Below the pieces are notes generated by a model. It ran no database searches and was not told the DNA's origin. It saw only the letters and a list, made by a program, of their open reading frames with translations. Shown piece by piece: positions 47,167 through 54,542 of a DNA stretch of 64,000 bases. The DNA is from Hydrogenophaga sp. A37. GTDB taxonomy: Bacteria > Pseudomonadota > Gammaproteobacteria > Burkholderiales > Burkholderiaceae_C. Position numbers and translations under genes: made by a program. Position 1 is the first letter of the stretch. Each line of letters starts with the position of its first letter. Where the stretch lies: assembly GCF_002001205.1 (NCBI RefSeq), contig NZ_MUNZ01000086.1, positions 62,001 through 126,000 on the forward strand. Reading direction: 5' to 3'.

Positions 47167-48246
47167 ATGGAACAAGGCCAACGCTTCAAAGCTATGACAT
47201 CAAGTCTGGGCTTCTCTGCGGCTGACGTTGCGAATTTTCTGCAGGTCTCGCCGCGCACGGTACAGCTCTGGATCTCTGGTCGCGTGCGCATCCCGTACAT
47301 GGCCTTCAAGCTGCTTCGCCTGCAACTGAGGTACGAGCTTCCTGGCGAGGCATGGGCTGGCTGGCACCTGTCAGCTGGTCGCCTGTATACGCCTGAGGGC
47401 CACGAGCTGAACCCGCATGACTTCTCCTGGTGGTCGCTCCTGGTTCGCAAGGCTGCTTTGTTCTCGGAGCTGTACCAACGCCTCCAAGCGCGGGAGCGGC
47501 CGGATCGGGCGCGCTGGGTGCGTAGCGCGCACGCTCCCGAGCGGGACGCGTCACGCGCCGCAGGCGCGGAGCGTTCTGCCGGGGGGCTTGTCCCATCTAA
47601 AACAAGTCGCCAAAGACTGTCGGTCGCTCGGGTCAAAACCAAGGCAGATCAACGGGTTGCGGTGATATCACCAGTAGTCCAAGATCGGCCCACACCACCC
47701 CGAAACCCATATCAACATGATGAGGAAGTGATATCACCATGCGGGCCTATCCCTTGCGCCTCAAAGACGAACTCGCCGACGCCGGCAAAGCTCACGCCGA
47801 GTCCCTCGGCATCAGTTTCAATGCCCTGGTTGCCGTCGCCCTGGACGCCTACTTACACGGTGACACCGGCCCTGGCAAAGTCAAGCGCAAACCAGTTCAA
47901 GCCACCCGCCCAGCCAAGGCCAAACCCGCCAGCAAGGCCCCAGGCTTCATCAAGCCTGCAGGCCTTGAGCGCTTCGATCAGTGGCATCCAGACCCGCGCA
48001 ACTGGCGCAACTTCTGTGAGCCCGACACCTGGCCATACCGTGACCCTGACTGGCAACCACCCGCAGGCGTCAAAGTCCCGTTTGAAGACCCCTTCACCGC
48101 TCCAGATGATGTGCCAGAGTCTGAGGTCAAGGCCTTTGAAGACGCCTATTGGTCAACCCACGAACGCCCGGATCGTCCATGGTTTGAAGCCGGCGACATC
48201 CATTGATCTTCCGGGCCGTGTCGTCCGCTGTGGGGGCCGGTCATGA
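47167..48246 (+). CDS. VC1465/XafT-like Xer recombination activation factor, over-long frame
   Basis: The first 105 residues match the VC1465 family pattern: a helix-turn-helix (F-S-A-A-D-V-A-N-F-L-Q-V-S-P-R-T-V-Q-L-W), then L-P-G-E-A-W-A-G-W-H-L and T-P-E-G-H-E-L-N-P-H-D-F-S-W-W-S-L-L-V-R. The V. cholerae member XafT activates XerD at dif. The frame stays open to 359 residues; beyond about residue 190 it is proline/serine-rich and looks like the wrong frame of the overlapping 47739-48206 gene. The stop overlaps the next ATG (ATGA at 48243). The true end may be earlier if a frameshift is present. Confidence 0.65.
   Translation: MEQGQRFKAMTSSLGFSAADVANFLQVSPRTVQLWISGRVRIPYMAFKLLRLQLRYELPGEAWAGWHLSAGRLYTPEGHELNPHDFSWWSLLVRKAALFSELYQRLQARERPDRARWVRSAHAPERDASRAAGAERSAGGLVPSKTSRQRLSVARVKTKADQRVAVISPVVQDRPTPPRNPYQHDEEVISPCGPIPCASKTNSPTPAKLTPSPSASVSMPWLPSPWTPTYTVTPALAKSSANQFKPPAQPRPNPPARPQASSSLQALSASISGIQTRATGATSVSPTPGHTVTLTGNHPQASKSRLKTPSPLQMMCQSLRSRPLKTPIGQPTNARIVHGLKPATSIDLPGRVVRCGGRS
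47646..47663 (+). repeat. 18-base exact repeat, copy 2
   Basis: AGATCAACGGGTTGCGGT, identical to 20619-20636 just downstream of guaA. This copy abuts the first palindromic operator at 47661. Confidence 0.6.
47661..47672. promoter_or_regulatory. Palindromic operator 1, GGTGATATCACC
   Basis: Perfect 12-base palindrome. Its core GTGATATCAC recurs at 47728-47737, directly before the ribbon-helix-helix gene, as expected for autoregulation. Confidence 0.6.
47728..47737. promoter_or_regulatory. Palindromic operator 2, GTGATATCAC
   Basis: Perfect palindrome placed between the GAGGAAG ribosome site (47722-47728) and the ATG at 47739. A bound repressor here would block an elongating or initiating polymerase at the gene start. 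Confidence 0.6.
47739..48206 (+). CDS. Ribbon-helix-helix N-terminal protein of the putative IMEX
   Basis: 155-residue protein. Residues 1-40 (L-R-L-K-D-E-L-A-D-A-G-K-A-H-A-E-S-L-G-I-S-F-N-A-L) fit a ribbon-helix-helix DNA-binding fold of the Arc/MetJ type. A lysine/proline-rich linker follows, then a tryptophan/proline/acidic C-terminal region of unknown fold. A good ribosome site (GAGGAAG) precedes ATG 47739. Twin GTGATATCAC palindromes lie just upstream, so it probably represses itself. It overlaps the long XafT-like frame in another frame. Confidence 0.65.
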   Translation: MRAYPLRLKDELADAGKAHAESLGISFNALVAVALDAYLHGDTGPGKVKRKPVQATRPAKAKPASKAPGFIKPAGLERFDQWHPDPRNWRNFCEPDTWPYRDPDWQPPAGVKVPFEDPFTAPDDVPESEVKAFEDAYWSTHERPDRPWFEAGDIH

Positions 48247-48638
48247 GCCCTACCCCTCGCATCTGGCCTACTGAAAAGCGCCCTGCCGATTGTCACGACT
48301 GGCTTAGCGCTGAAGACGTTGTGGGGCATGCCTTGGCGGCCTACTACATGGCCTGCAAGTTCGTCAACGAACGCCCTCCTGGCCGCCGATTTGTGAGCTT
48401 TGAAGGCACCCCGTATTGCACTCGTGAGGCCTTCGGCGATCACCTCGTTTATCTGTTTGAGAAGCGTGTCAAAGGTTCGGGCTACGAGCTCGGCGTCAAT
48501 GACGCCTGGAAAGATGAGCTCAAGTGGCTCTTGCGAGCTCGGTTGCCTCAGTCCGCCTTCGGGTGGTTCCCTGACGAACTGATAGAGCCCACCCCTGACC
48601 ACGTCCCTGCAAAGGGGGGAGGAACAACCCCGAAGTAG
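48243..48638 (+). CDS. Unknown protein of the putative IMEX, 131 residues
   Basis: Soluble acidic-to-neutral protein with aromatic residues spread evenly (W-L-S-A-E-D-V-V-G-H-A-L-A-A-Y-Y-M-A, F-V-S-F-E-G-T-P-Y-C-T-R-E-A-F-G-D-H-L). No family is recognised. The ATG overlaps the stop of the frame starting at 47167 (ATGA). It is followed after 19 bases by a terminator hairpin. It may serve replication or packaging of the element, but nothing in the sequence shows this. Confidence 0.55.
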   Translation: MSPTPRIWPTEKRPADCHDWLSAEDVVGHALAAYYMACKFVNERPPGRRFVSFEGTPYCTREAFGDHLVYLFEKRVKGSGYELGVNDAWKDELKWLLRARLPQSAFGWFPDELIEPTPDHVPAKGGGTTPK

Positions 48639-48657
48639 ACCATCGGCCACCAAAAGC

Positions 48658-48689
48658 GAAACGCCCCGGAGGGCAATCCGAGGCGTTTC
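48658..48689 (+). terminator. Terminator after the IMEX genes
   Basis: GAAACGCC (48658-48665) pairs with GGCGTTTC (48682-48689), with an inner CGGA/TCCG pairing, and is followed by TGTC. The T tract is short, so it may be weak. Confidence 0.55.
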
Positions 48690-49105
48690 TGTCACAACCC
48701 AATTGAAGCTCAAGCAATGACTAAATCGAAGTCTACAGGTAATTGCGTTGCCTGCAAACCCATTGGAGCGCGGGAAAAAGCGTTTCCCTGCCCTGGGCGC
48801 GTCGTGCGCCACCACTTCGGCCATTCGCCAGCATCCTGGCGCGCCGGGCTCCCCTCTCCCTTTGGTCGGCAGCTAGCGGGTGCCCGCGTGGCCGTTCAGG
48901 CCATGCAGGGGGCGCTTAGCCCTGGGGTTGAGGGGGCAGCAAGCCCCCCACCTGGGAGGGCCCTTAGGGCACGGCGGGGACCGCTGGTGGCCTGCCAACC
49001 TGCTCGCCGGATTGATGTAATCCGGTAACCAGTCTCAATCCAAATTAGCGCCTTCATTGGCGCATTAATTACGCACCAAACGAAAGAATTTCGATATGAT
49101 TAAAA
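48690..49105. other. Structured non-coding segment of the putative IMEX
   Basis: About 400 bases without a convincing gene. A very GC-rich part (about 48780-48990) is followed by two hairpins: CCGGATT/AATCCGG (49007-49013 with 49019-49025) and GCGCC/GGCGC with AT-rich outer stem (49043-49070). Such hairpins near an att site could form a single-strand origin or recombination site. A 103-codon frame from 48717 lacks a ribosome site and reads through the GC-rich part, so I do not call it. Confidence 0.4.
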
Positions 49106-49133
49106 CTCAGTCACGATATACATCGTGGAATGT
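49106..49133. other. Right Xer-type site of the putative IMEX
   Basis: CACGA-TATACA-TCGTG (49112-49127) is an inverted repeat around the same centre as the left site. The right arm TCGTGGAATGT matches the element-type arm of the left site rather than a chromosomal dif arm. Confidence 0.5.
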
Positions 49134-49179
49134 CAAAGCACCAGCCCGAAAACAGCCCTGAAGAGCTCCTGACGCTGTC

Positions 49180-49320
49180 ACCGGAGAGCGATATCTCCGC
49201 TTCCTGTATGAGCATCCGGTGCTCGCCACCTGCATCCGGCAGCGAGACATCGCCAGCTACATCCGGGTCCCTCCGGTACCGCTCAGTCGCATGCGCTCGC
49301 GACTGCCCGAGGCGCCCCTA
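49180..49320 (+). pseudogene. Relic of a Crp/Fnr-type regulator C-terminus
   Basis: One frame reads E-R-Y-L-R-F-L-Y-E-H-P-V-L, then I-R-Q-R-D-I-A-S-Y-I-R-V-P-P-V-P-L-S-R-M-R-S-R-L. This is the helix-turn-helix of a cyclic-nucleotide-binding regulator (compare the Q-I-A-S-Y-L-G-V-T-P-x-x-L-S-R pattern). Nothing of the sensor domain is present and the frame has no fitting start. It lies just beyond the right Xer site. Confidence 0.5.
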
Positions 49321-49340
49321 CCAGACCACGAAAAGCGAAA

Positions 49341-49372
49341 AACCCCGGCCAGGCGATGCCAGGACCGGGGTT
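49341..49372 (-). terminator. Terminator of the tctBA transcript
   Basis: AACCCCGG (49341-49348) pairs with CCGGGGTT (49365-49372). On the minus strand the stem is followed by TTTCGCTTTTCG after the TT of the stem, a good intrinsic terminator 26 bases behind the tctA stop. Confidence 0.75.
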
Positions 49373-49397
49373 GGACACCATGGTGGTGTTGCGGAGA

Positions 49398-50909
49398 TCA
49401 GTCTTCCACGAAGGCTTCTTCGCGCTTTTTCTTGATCGACGGCAGCAGCACGACGACCAACAATGCTGCAGCAATCGCGAGCAACGAGGCCGAGAGCGGA
49501 CGGGTCACGAACACCGACCAGTCGCCGCGCGAGATCAGCAGCGCGCGGCGCAGGTACTCTTCCATCATCGGGCCCAGGATCAGGCCCAGCAGCAGCGGCG
49601 CGGGTTCGCAGCCCAGCTTGATGAACAGGTAGCCGATGAAACCGAAGATGGCAACCATCCAGATGTCGAAGCTGTTGTTGTTGGTCGAGTAGACCCCGAT
49701 TGCACAGAACAGCAGGATGGCGGGAAACAGCCAGCGGTACGGCACGGTCAGCAGCTTGATCCAGATGCCAATCAGCGGCAGGTTCAGGATCACCAGCATC
49801 AGGTTGCCAATCCACATGGAGGCGATCAGGCCCCAGAATAGCTCGGGGTTGCTGGTCATGACCTGCGGGCCCGGCTGGATGTTGTGGATGGTCATGGCAC
49901 CGACCATCAGCGCCATCACGGCGTTGGGGGGAATGCCTAGGGTCAGCAGCGGGATGAACGAGGTCTGCGAACCGGCGTTGTTGGCCGATTCAGGTGCCGC
50001 CACACCGCGGATGTTGCCCTGGCCGAACGGCACTTCACCGGGCTTGAGCTTGGTTTTCTTCTCGATCGTGTAGGCCGCAAAGGCCGACAGCAGCGCCCCA
50101 CCACCGGGCAGGATGCCGAGCGCCGAGCCCAGCGCCGTACCGCGCAGCACCGCAGGAATCATGTTCTTGAAGTCTTCCTTGGTCGGCATGATGCCTTCGA
50201 CCTTGCCGGTGAAGACCTCGCGGTGCTCTTCGGGTTGCGACAGATTGTTGATGATTTCGCCGTAGCCGAACACACCCATCGCGATCACGATGAAGCTGAT
50301 GCCGTCGGTCAACTCGGGAATGTCGAAGCTGAAACGGGCCACACCCGAGTTCACGTCGGTACCCACCAGACCCAGCAGAAGGCCCAGCAGGATCATCGCG
50401 AGCGCTTTGATCAGCGAACCGGAAGCCAGCACCACGGCGCCGATCAGGCCGACGATCATCAGCGAGAAGTACTCAGCCGGGCCGAAGTTCAGCGCCATCT
50501 CGGTCAGTGGCGGTGCGAACGCGGCCACGATCAGTGTGCCCACGCAACCGGCAAAGAACGAGCCCAGGCCGGCTGCGGCCAGCGCGGGGCCTGCCCTGCC
50601 CTTGCGAGCCATCTGGTAGCCATCGATCACGGTCACGACCGATGAAGATTCACCGGGCAGGTTCACCAGGATGGCGGTGGTCGAGCCGCCGTACTGGGCG
50701 CCGTAGTAGATGCCGGCCAGCATGATGAGCGCGGCCACGGGTGGCAGGCCGTAGGTGGCCGGCAGCAGCATGGCGATGGTCGCCACGGGGCCGATGCCCG
50801 GCAAGACGCCGATCAGCGTGCCGAGCAGGCAGCCGACGAAGGCGTACATCAGGTTCTGGAGGGTGAAAGCGACGCTGAAACCCAGCGAGAGGTTGTCAAT
50901 CAATTCCAT
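49398..50909 (-). CDS. tctA: Tripartite tricarboxylate transporter large permease (TctA family)
   Basis: 503-residue inner-membrane protein with about twelve helices. The duplicated TctA motif (G-x-x-P-G-I-G-P at residues about 36-43 and G-I-L-P-G-G-G-A near residue 260) and Y-G-A-Q-Y-G-G-S-T near residue 70 are diagnostic. It works with a small TctB subunit and a periplasmic TctC binding protein. tctB lies immediately upstream (16 bases); no tctC is near. Citrate is the classic substrate, but in Burkholderiales many carboxylates are used. Confidence 0.93.
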   Translation of the reverse strand: MELIDNLSLGFSVAFTLQNLMYAFVGCLLGTLIGVLPGIGPVATIAMLLPATYGLPPVAALIMLAGIYYGAQYGGSTTAILVNLPGESSSVVTVIDGYQMARKGRAGPALAAAGLGSFFAGCVGTLIVAAFAPPLTEMALNFGPAEYFSLMIVGLIGAVVLASGSLIKALAMILLGLLLGLVGTDVNSGVARFSFDIPELTDGISFIVIAMGVFGYGEIINNLSQPEEHREVFTGKVEGIMPTKEDFKNMIPAVLRGTALGSALGILPGGGALLSAFAAYTIEKKTKLKPGEVPFGQGNIRGVAAPESANNAGSQTSFIPLLTLGIPPNAVMALMVGAMTIHNIQPGPQVMTSNPELFWGLIASMWIGNLMLVILNLPLIGIWIKLLTVPYRWLFPAILLFCAIGVYSTNNNSFDIWMVAIFGFIGYLFIKLGCEPAPLLLGLILGPMMEEYLRRALLISRGDWSVFVTRPLSASLLAIAAALLVVVLLPSIKKKREEAFVED

Positions 50910-50924
50910 GGTCGGTCCTTGGTA

Positions 50925-51413
50925 TCAGGTCGTCAGGAACGCAGGCCACACGGGGAACTGCAGGTTCAGCAATTTGACAAAGGCGCCATAGCTGCCGATG
51001 GCCAAGATGGTGGCGAGAATCAGCGTGGACTTGAGCTTGAACCCGGGCTGGGCCATGCTGGCAATGATCACCAGGGCGTAGATGGCCACGATCAGGCCCA
51101 TGGCGGGGAACCCGAGCGAGGGCAGGCCGACGAGCAGCGCACCGAAGGCCAGGTTGGCACCGAGCACGAAGCCCAGCGGGCGCCATGCGAAAGCGCCAAT
51201 CTTGTCTCCGCCGGGCCCTCCTTGGGTGAACGATTTGAACGTGATGATCACGCCCAGAACCGCCAGGATGATGCCCAGCATGAGCGGGAAATAACCGGGT
51301 CCCATGCGGGCGGCGCCGCCCACCTGGTAGCTTTGAGCTCCCCAGGCAAAGCTGCCACCAACGGCGGCGAACATGAGTCCCGAAAAAAAGTCTTTTTGAC
51401 TGGCGATGGCCAT
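50925..51413 (-). CDS. tctB: Tripartite tricarboxylate transporter small permease (TctB family)
   Basis: 162-residue membrane protein with four hydrophobic segments. The N-terminal D-F-F-S-G-L-M-F and G-P-G-Y-F-P-L-M-L-G motifs are the TctB signature. It is first of the two-gene tctBA unit. The TctC-type binding protein expected upstream is replaced by an unrelated ankyrin gene, so binding proteins must come from elsewhere in the genome. Confidence 0.9.
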   Translation of the reverse strand: MAIASQKDFFSGLMFAAVGGSFAWGAQSYQVGGAARMGPGYFPLMLGIILAVLGVIITFKSFTQGGPGGDKIGAFAWRPLGFVLGANLAFGALLVGLPSLGFPAMGLIVAIYALVIIASMAQPGFKLKSTLILATILAIGSYGAFVKLLNLQFPVWPAFLTT

Positions 51414-51541
51414 GGCTTGTCTCCTCGGATAAAGAACAAGCGCGATTCTGGGGGGCTTTGGCCCTGAGGTGCATGTGGGTTACACCTACAGAGGTCCTCA
51501 AACTGGCGCCAAGTTGATGGCGCACCCACCCTTGCCGAGTT

Positions 51542-52222
51542 TCATCGAGCCTTGTTGGACCGTGCGCGCAGCGCGGCCGCCACCAGTTCGGCCGTCTCGT
51601 CCCGGCCCGCCCGCCGCGCGAAGTCCACCGCAGTCAGCCCCTGTTCGTTGCGCAATGAGGGATCGGCGCCCTCCTCCAGCAGCAGACGCACCACGTCGGC
51701 GTGACCGTAATGTGAGGCCAGCATCAGCGGTGTGCTCTTGTTCGGAGATTCGGCATCGATGTAGGCATGGTGGTGCAACATGAGGCGCACCATCTCCACG
51801 CTGTCGGGTTCGGTGCGCGAGGCTGCGTAATGCAGGGGCGTCCAGCCCGTTTTGTTGACCTCCGCACCGCGCTCGATCAACCGCTTCGCTGACTCCAGCT
51901 GGCCCTTGATGGCAGCGATCATCAACGGACTTTCCCCTTGGACATTGCGGGACTCCACTTTCACCGTGCGCTGGCTGAGCAAGAAATTCACCACCTTGGT
52001 CGAATCTTCTCGCAAGGCCACATGCAGCGCGTGGTCGCCTCGTTCGTTGCGGGTGTTCAGGTCGAAGCCGCGCAACGCGAGCCCGACCATGGCGGATTCG
52101 TTGTCCAGTTCAGCTGCCTTGAAGAAGTCATCGAAAGAGCCGGCCGAGGCAGTCATGGACGCAATAAAAAGAACATTTAAAACAATGCTTTTTTTAATAG
52201 TCTTGATGTGATTCATCCACAT
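51542..52222 (-). CDS. Exported ankyrin-repeat protein
   Basis: 226-residue protein with an N-terminal signal sequence (K-S-I-V-L-N-V-L-F-I-A-S-M-T-A-S-A) and about four to five ankyrin repeats (G-D-H-A-L-H-V-A-L, G-E-S-P-L-M-I-A-A, G-W-T-P-L-H-Y-A-A, S-T-P-L-M-L-A-S-H-Y-G-H). It is probably periplasmic. The ATG at 52222 sits next to the tatD stop (TGAAATG), so it is likely co-transcribed with tatD; ATG 52216 is an alternative. The binding partner is unknown. Confidence 0.85.
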   Translation of the reverse strand: MWMNHIKTIKKSIVLNVLFIASMTASAGSFDDFFKAAELDNESAMVGLALRGFDLNTRNERGDHALHVALREDSTKVVNFLLSQRTVKVESRNVQGESPLMIAAIKGQLESAKRLIERGAEVNKTGWTPLHYAASRTEPDSVEMVRLMLHHHAYIDAESPNKSTPLMLASHYGHADVVRLLLEEGADPSLRNEQGLTAVDFARRAGRDETAELVAAALRARSNKAR

Positions 52223-52223
52223 T

Positions 52224-53030
52224 TCAGCCTGCCACCCGGTTGAAGAGCTGGTCAAAATTGCGGCTGGTCGCTTCACCTACCTCGGCCACACTCAATCCTT
52301 TGATCTCGGCGACCTGTTGCGCGACGTGGGGCACATAGGAAGGGTTGTTGGTCTTGCCCCGATGCGGTACCGGCGCGAGATACGGGCTGTCGGTTTCAAT
52401 GAGCGTGCGGTCCAGTGGCACGAACCGGGCCACGTCGCGCAGGTCGCTGGCGTTGCGAAAGGTCAGAATGCCGGAGAAAGAAATGAAGAATCCGAGGTCC
52501 AGCGCCGCTCGAGCCACCGCCTCGGTTTCCGTGAAGCAGTGAAACACGCCGCGGGATCGCGGCAGTGACTCGGGAGCGGAGGAGAACCCGCCCTCGTCCC
52601 TCAGTATGGCCAAGGTGTCGTCAGAGGCGCTGCGGGTGTGGATCACGAGCGGCAGGTCGGTCTGGCGGCCAGCGCGGATGTGAACCCGGTACCGGTCTCG
52701 TTGCCATTCCATGTCGGCCACGCTGCGCCCGTTGAGACGGTAGTAGTCCAGGCCGGTTTCTCCAATGCCCACCACGCGCGGACGCGCGGCACGGGCCAGG
52801 AGGTCTTCCAGGCTGGGCTCCAGAACGCCTTCGTTGTCGGGGTGCACGCCGACCGTGGACCACAGATTGGCATGGTCGCGTGCCAGTGCATGCACCGCCT
52901 CGAATTCTTCCAGGGTGGTGCAAATGCAGAGCGCACGCTCGACCTGCGCCCGTTCCATGGCCGAGAGAATGGCGGGCAGCTGGGCGGTGAGCTCTGGAAA
53001 GCTCAGGTGGCAGTGGGAGTCGGTGAACAT
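52224..53030 (-). CDS. tatD: TatD-family metal-dependent hydrolase
   Basis: 268-residue TIM-barrel deoxyribonuclease-like enzyme. The first metal motif D-S-H-C-H-L is at residues 4-9, with G-E-T-G-L-D-Y-Y near residue 93, the histidine in H-T-R-S-A, V-F-H-C-F-T and the E-T-D-S-P-Y-L-A-P segment near residue 205. Members act as 3'-5' DNases or DNA-quality enzymes. Upstream on the same strand lie pilZ, holB and tmk, a conserved cluster. Confidence 0.93.
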   Translation of the reverse strand: MFTDSHCHLSFPELTAQLPAILSAMERAQVERALCICTTLEEFEAVHALARDHANLWSTVGVHPDNEGVLEPSLEDLLARAARPRVVGIGETGLDYYRLNGRSVADMEWQRDRYRVHIRAGRQTDLPLVIHTRSASDDTLAILRDEGGFSSAPESLPRSRGVFHCFTETEAVARAALDLGFFISFSGILTFRNASDLRDVARFVPLDRTLIETDSPYLAPVPHRGKTNNPSYVPHVAQQVAEIKGLSVAEVGEATSRNFDQLFNRVAG

Positions 53031-53088
53031 GCAGGGAAACCAGGTTCAAGGCGCACGGGCCAAGCGGCCGGGCCTCGGCAACAGACGG

Positions 53089-53460
53089 TCAGATGGTCTG
53101 GGTCGCGCGTTCAGAACCCAGGCTTGTGCCCAGGATTTCTTCGATCTTGATTTTGAGGTGTCTGGACTTTTCGTCGGCAGGGAAACGGATGCCCACGCCC
53201 TGGGTGCGGCCGCCTTGCGACTTGGCGGGCGTCACCCAGGCCACCTTGCCGGCCACCGGATAACGCTGGGGATCGTCGGGCAGACTGAGCAGCACATACA
53301 CATCGTCGCCGATGCGGTAGTCGCGCGACGAGGGAATGAAAATGCCGCCGTCGGTGAACAGGGGGATGTAGGCTGCATAGAGTGCCGCTTTCTCCTTGAT
53401 GGAGAGCTGAATCACGCTGGGGCGCGACGACGCTGGAGAAGGGCTGGGGCTGGTGCTCAT
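53089..53460 (-). CDS. pilZ: PilZ-domain protein (type IV pilus type)
   Basis: 123-residue protein with a single PilZ-like domain: N-terminal serine/proline-rich tail, then Y-I-P-L-F-T-D-G-G-I-F-I-P and V-A-W-V-T-P. It lacks the R-x-x-x-R motif needed for c-di-GMP in canonical PilZ domains, as in the original pilus-biogenesis PilZ. Its position directly after holB fits that protein in Pseudomonas and Xanthomonas. ATG 53460 is chosen over 53481. Confidence 0.87.
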   Translation of the reverse strand: MSTSPSPSPASSRPSVIQLSIKEKAALYAAYIPLFTDGGIFIPSSRDYRIGDDVYVLLSLPDDPQRYPVAGKVAWVTPAKSQGGRTQGVGIRFPADEKSRHLKIKIEEILGTSLGSERATQTI

Positions 53461-53504
53461 GGCGTTGAAGTTTAGCGGCAAACCACAGCCTGTGGCGCCA
53501 GGAA

Positions 53505-54542
53505 TCAGGTCCGTGGTGCCCTTCGGGCGAGCGCCTGTCGCGTCGCTGCGACCCAGGCTTCTTGCATGAGCCCTGGGTTGTAAGGGTGCTCGACCGTGCG
53601 GGCGGCCTGCATCAGCGCACTCGACCAGCGCGCCAACGCCATCCAGCGAGGAGCGGGCGGCAGGCTGTCGACAGGGAAAAACCGGGGCGACGCACCAGCG
53701 GCCACCGACATCAGGTCATGACACAGTTTTTGCAGCAGCTCCAGCTGCTGCGCGGCGGTCCAGTCGGACAGCAGCGACCAGTCGCCCTTGGCCAGCGCGC
53801 GTGGCAGCTCGCTCCAGCGAGATGCCGCCAGACCGCTGCGTCCCCAGGCCAGCGCGTCGTCGGGTCGTCCGCCTGCGGCCTGCAACCAGACCCGCGCCTG
53901 TTCGGCGCCAGGTTCTTTGGCACCCTCTTTCCGTGCGCGCGCCTGCAGCCAGTCAAGCGCCTCGGCTTCGGATGGCCAGGCCATCGCATGCGTCTGACAA
54001 CGGCTGCGGATGGTGGGCAACAGCTGGTGCGTGGCCTCACTGGCGAGCACGAAGCGGGTGTCGCCGGCCGGCTCTTCCAGCGTCTTGAGCAAGGCGTTGG
54101 CGGTCACGTGGTTCATGCGCTCGGCCGGGTAGACCAGCACCGCCGTGCCGCGTCCGCGTGCGCTCGTGCGCTGCGCGAAGGCCACCATGTCGCGCATGGC
54201 GTCGACGCGGATTTCCTTGCTGGGCTTGCGCTTTTTGTCGTCGATCTCTTTCTGGGCGGATTCCGAGAGCGGCCAGCCGCGTTCCAGCAGCACCGTTTCC
54301 GGCATCAGCACCACCAGATCGGGGTGCGCGCGGCTGCCCACCAAGTGGCAACTGCCGCACTCGCCGCAGGCGCCCGTCGGCGTCGGGTGCTCGCACAACC
54401 AGGCTTGCGCCAGGCCCAGGCCGAGCTCGTATTGGCCGAGGCCAGACGGACCTTGCAGCAGCCAGGCGTGGCCGCGCTGGCCCAGCAATTGCGACAGTTG
54501 CCGCTGAATCCACGGCGCGGCGATGGCGATTGTTGTGCTCAT
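53505..54542 (-). CDS. holB: DNA polymerase III delta-prime subunit
   Basis: 345-residue clamp-loader subunit. The degenerate Walker A ([11 protein letters not shown]), zinc module (C-G-E-C-G-S-C) and the [10 protein letters not shown] motif followed by I-R-S-R-C are diagnostic. The start is the ATG overlapping the tmk stop by 4 bases. It follows tmk as in most proteobacteria. Confidence 0.94.
   Translation of the reverse strand: MSTTIAIAAPWIQRQLSQLLGQRGHAWLLQGPSGLGQYELGLGLAQAWLCEHPTPTGACGECGSCHLVGSRAHPDLVVLMPETVLLERGWPLSESAQKEIDDKKRKPSKEIRVDAMRDMVAFAQRTSARGRGTAVLVYPAERMNHVTANALLKTLEEPAGDTRFVLASEATHQLLPTIRSRCQTHAMAWPSEAEALDWLQARARKEGAKEPGAEQARVWLQAAGGRPDDALAWGRSGLAASRWSELPRALAKGDWSLLSDWTAAQQLELLQKLCHDLMSVAAGASPRFFPVDSLPPAPRWMALARWSSALMQAARTVEHPYNPGLMQEAWVAATRQALARRAPRT

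Larger units (their letters stand above)
47107..49116. mobile_element. Putative Xer-dependent integrative element (IMEX), about 2.0 kb
   Basis: Bounded by direct copies of ATATACATCGTGGAA (47106-47120 and 49116-49130). Similarity, about 27 of the next 38 bases, extends past each copy, which suggests a tandem or former tandem arrangement. It contains a VC1465/XafT-like gene (Xer-activating factor of TLC-type phages), a ribbon-helix-helix gene, a small unknown gene, a terminator and a structured GC-rich segment. No integrase or replication initiator is seen, as expected for elements that borrow XerCD. The designation is inference from the XafT-like gene and the att sites. Confidence 0.55.

Noticed and set aside
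48717-49028. 103-codon frame after the IMEX terminator
   Set aside because: No ribosome site and it runs through a GC-rich structured block, with proline/arginine/glycine shadow composition.
49130-49435. Plus-strand frames of about 100-137 codons between the Xer site and tctA
   Set aside because: They read into the tctA terminator and the antisense of tctA; only the Crp-like segment at 49180-49320 has a recognisable pattern.
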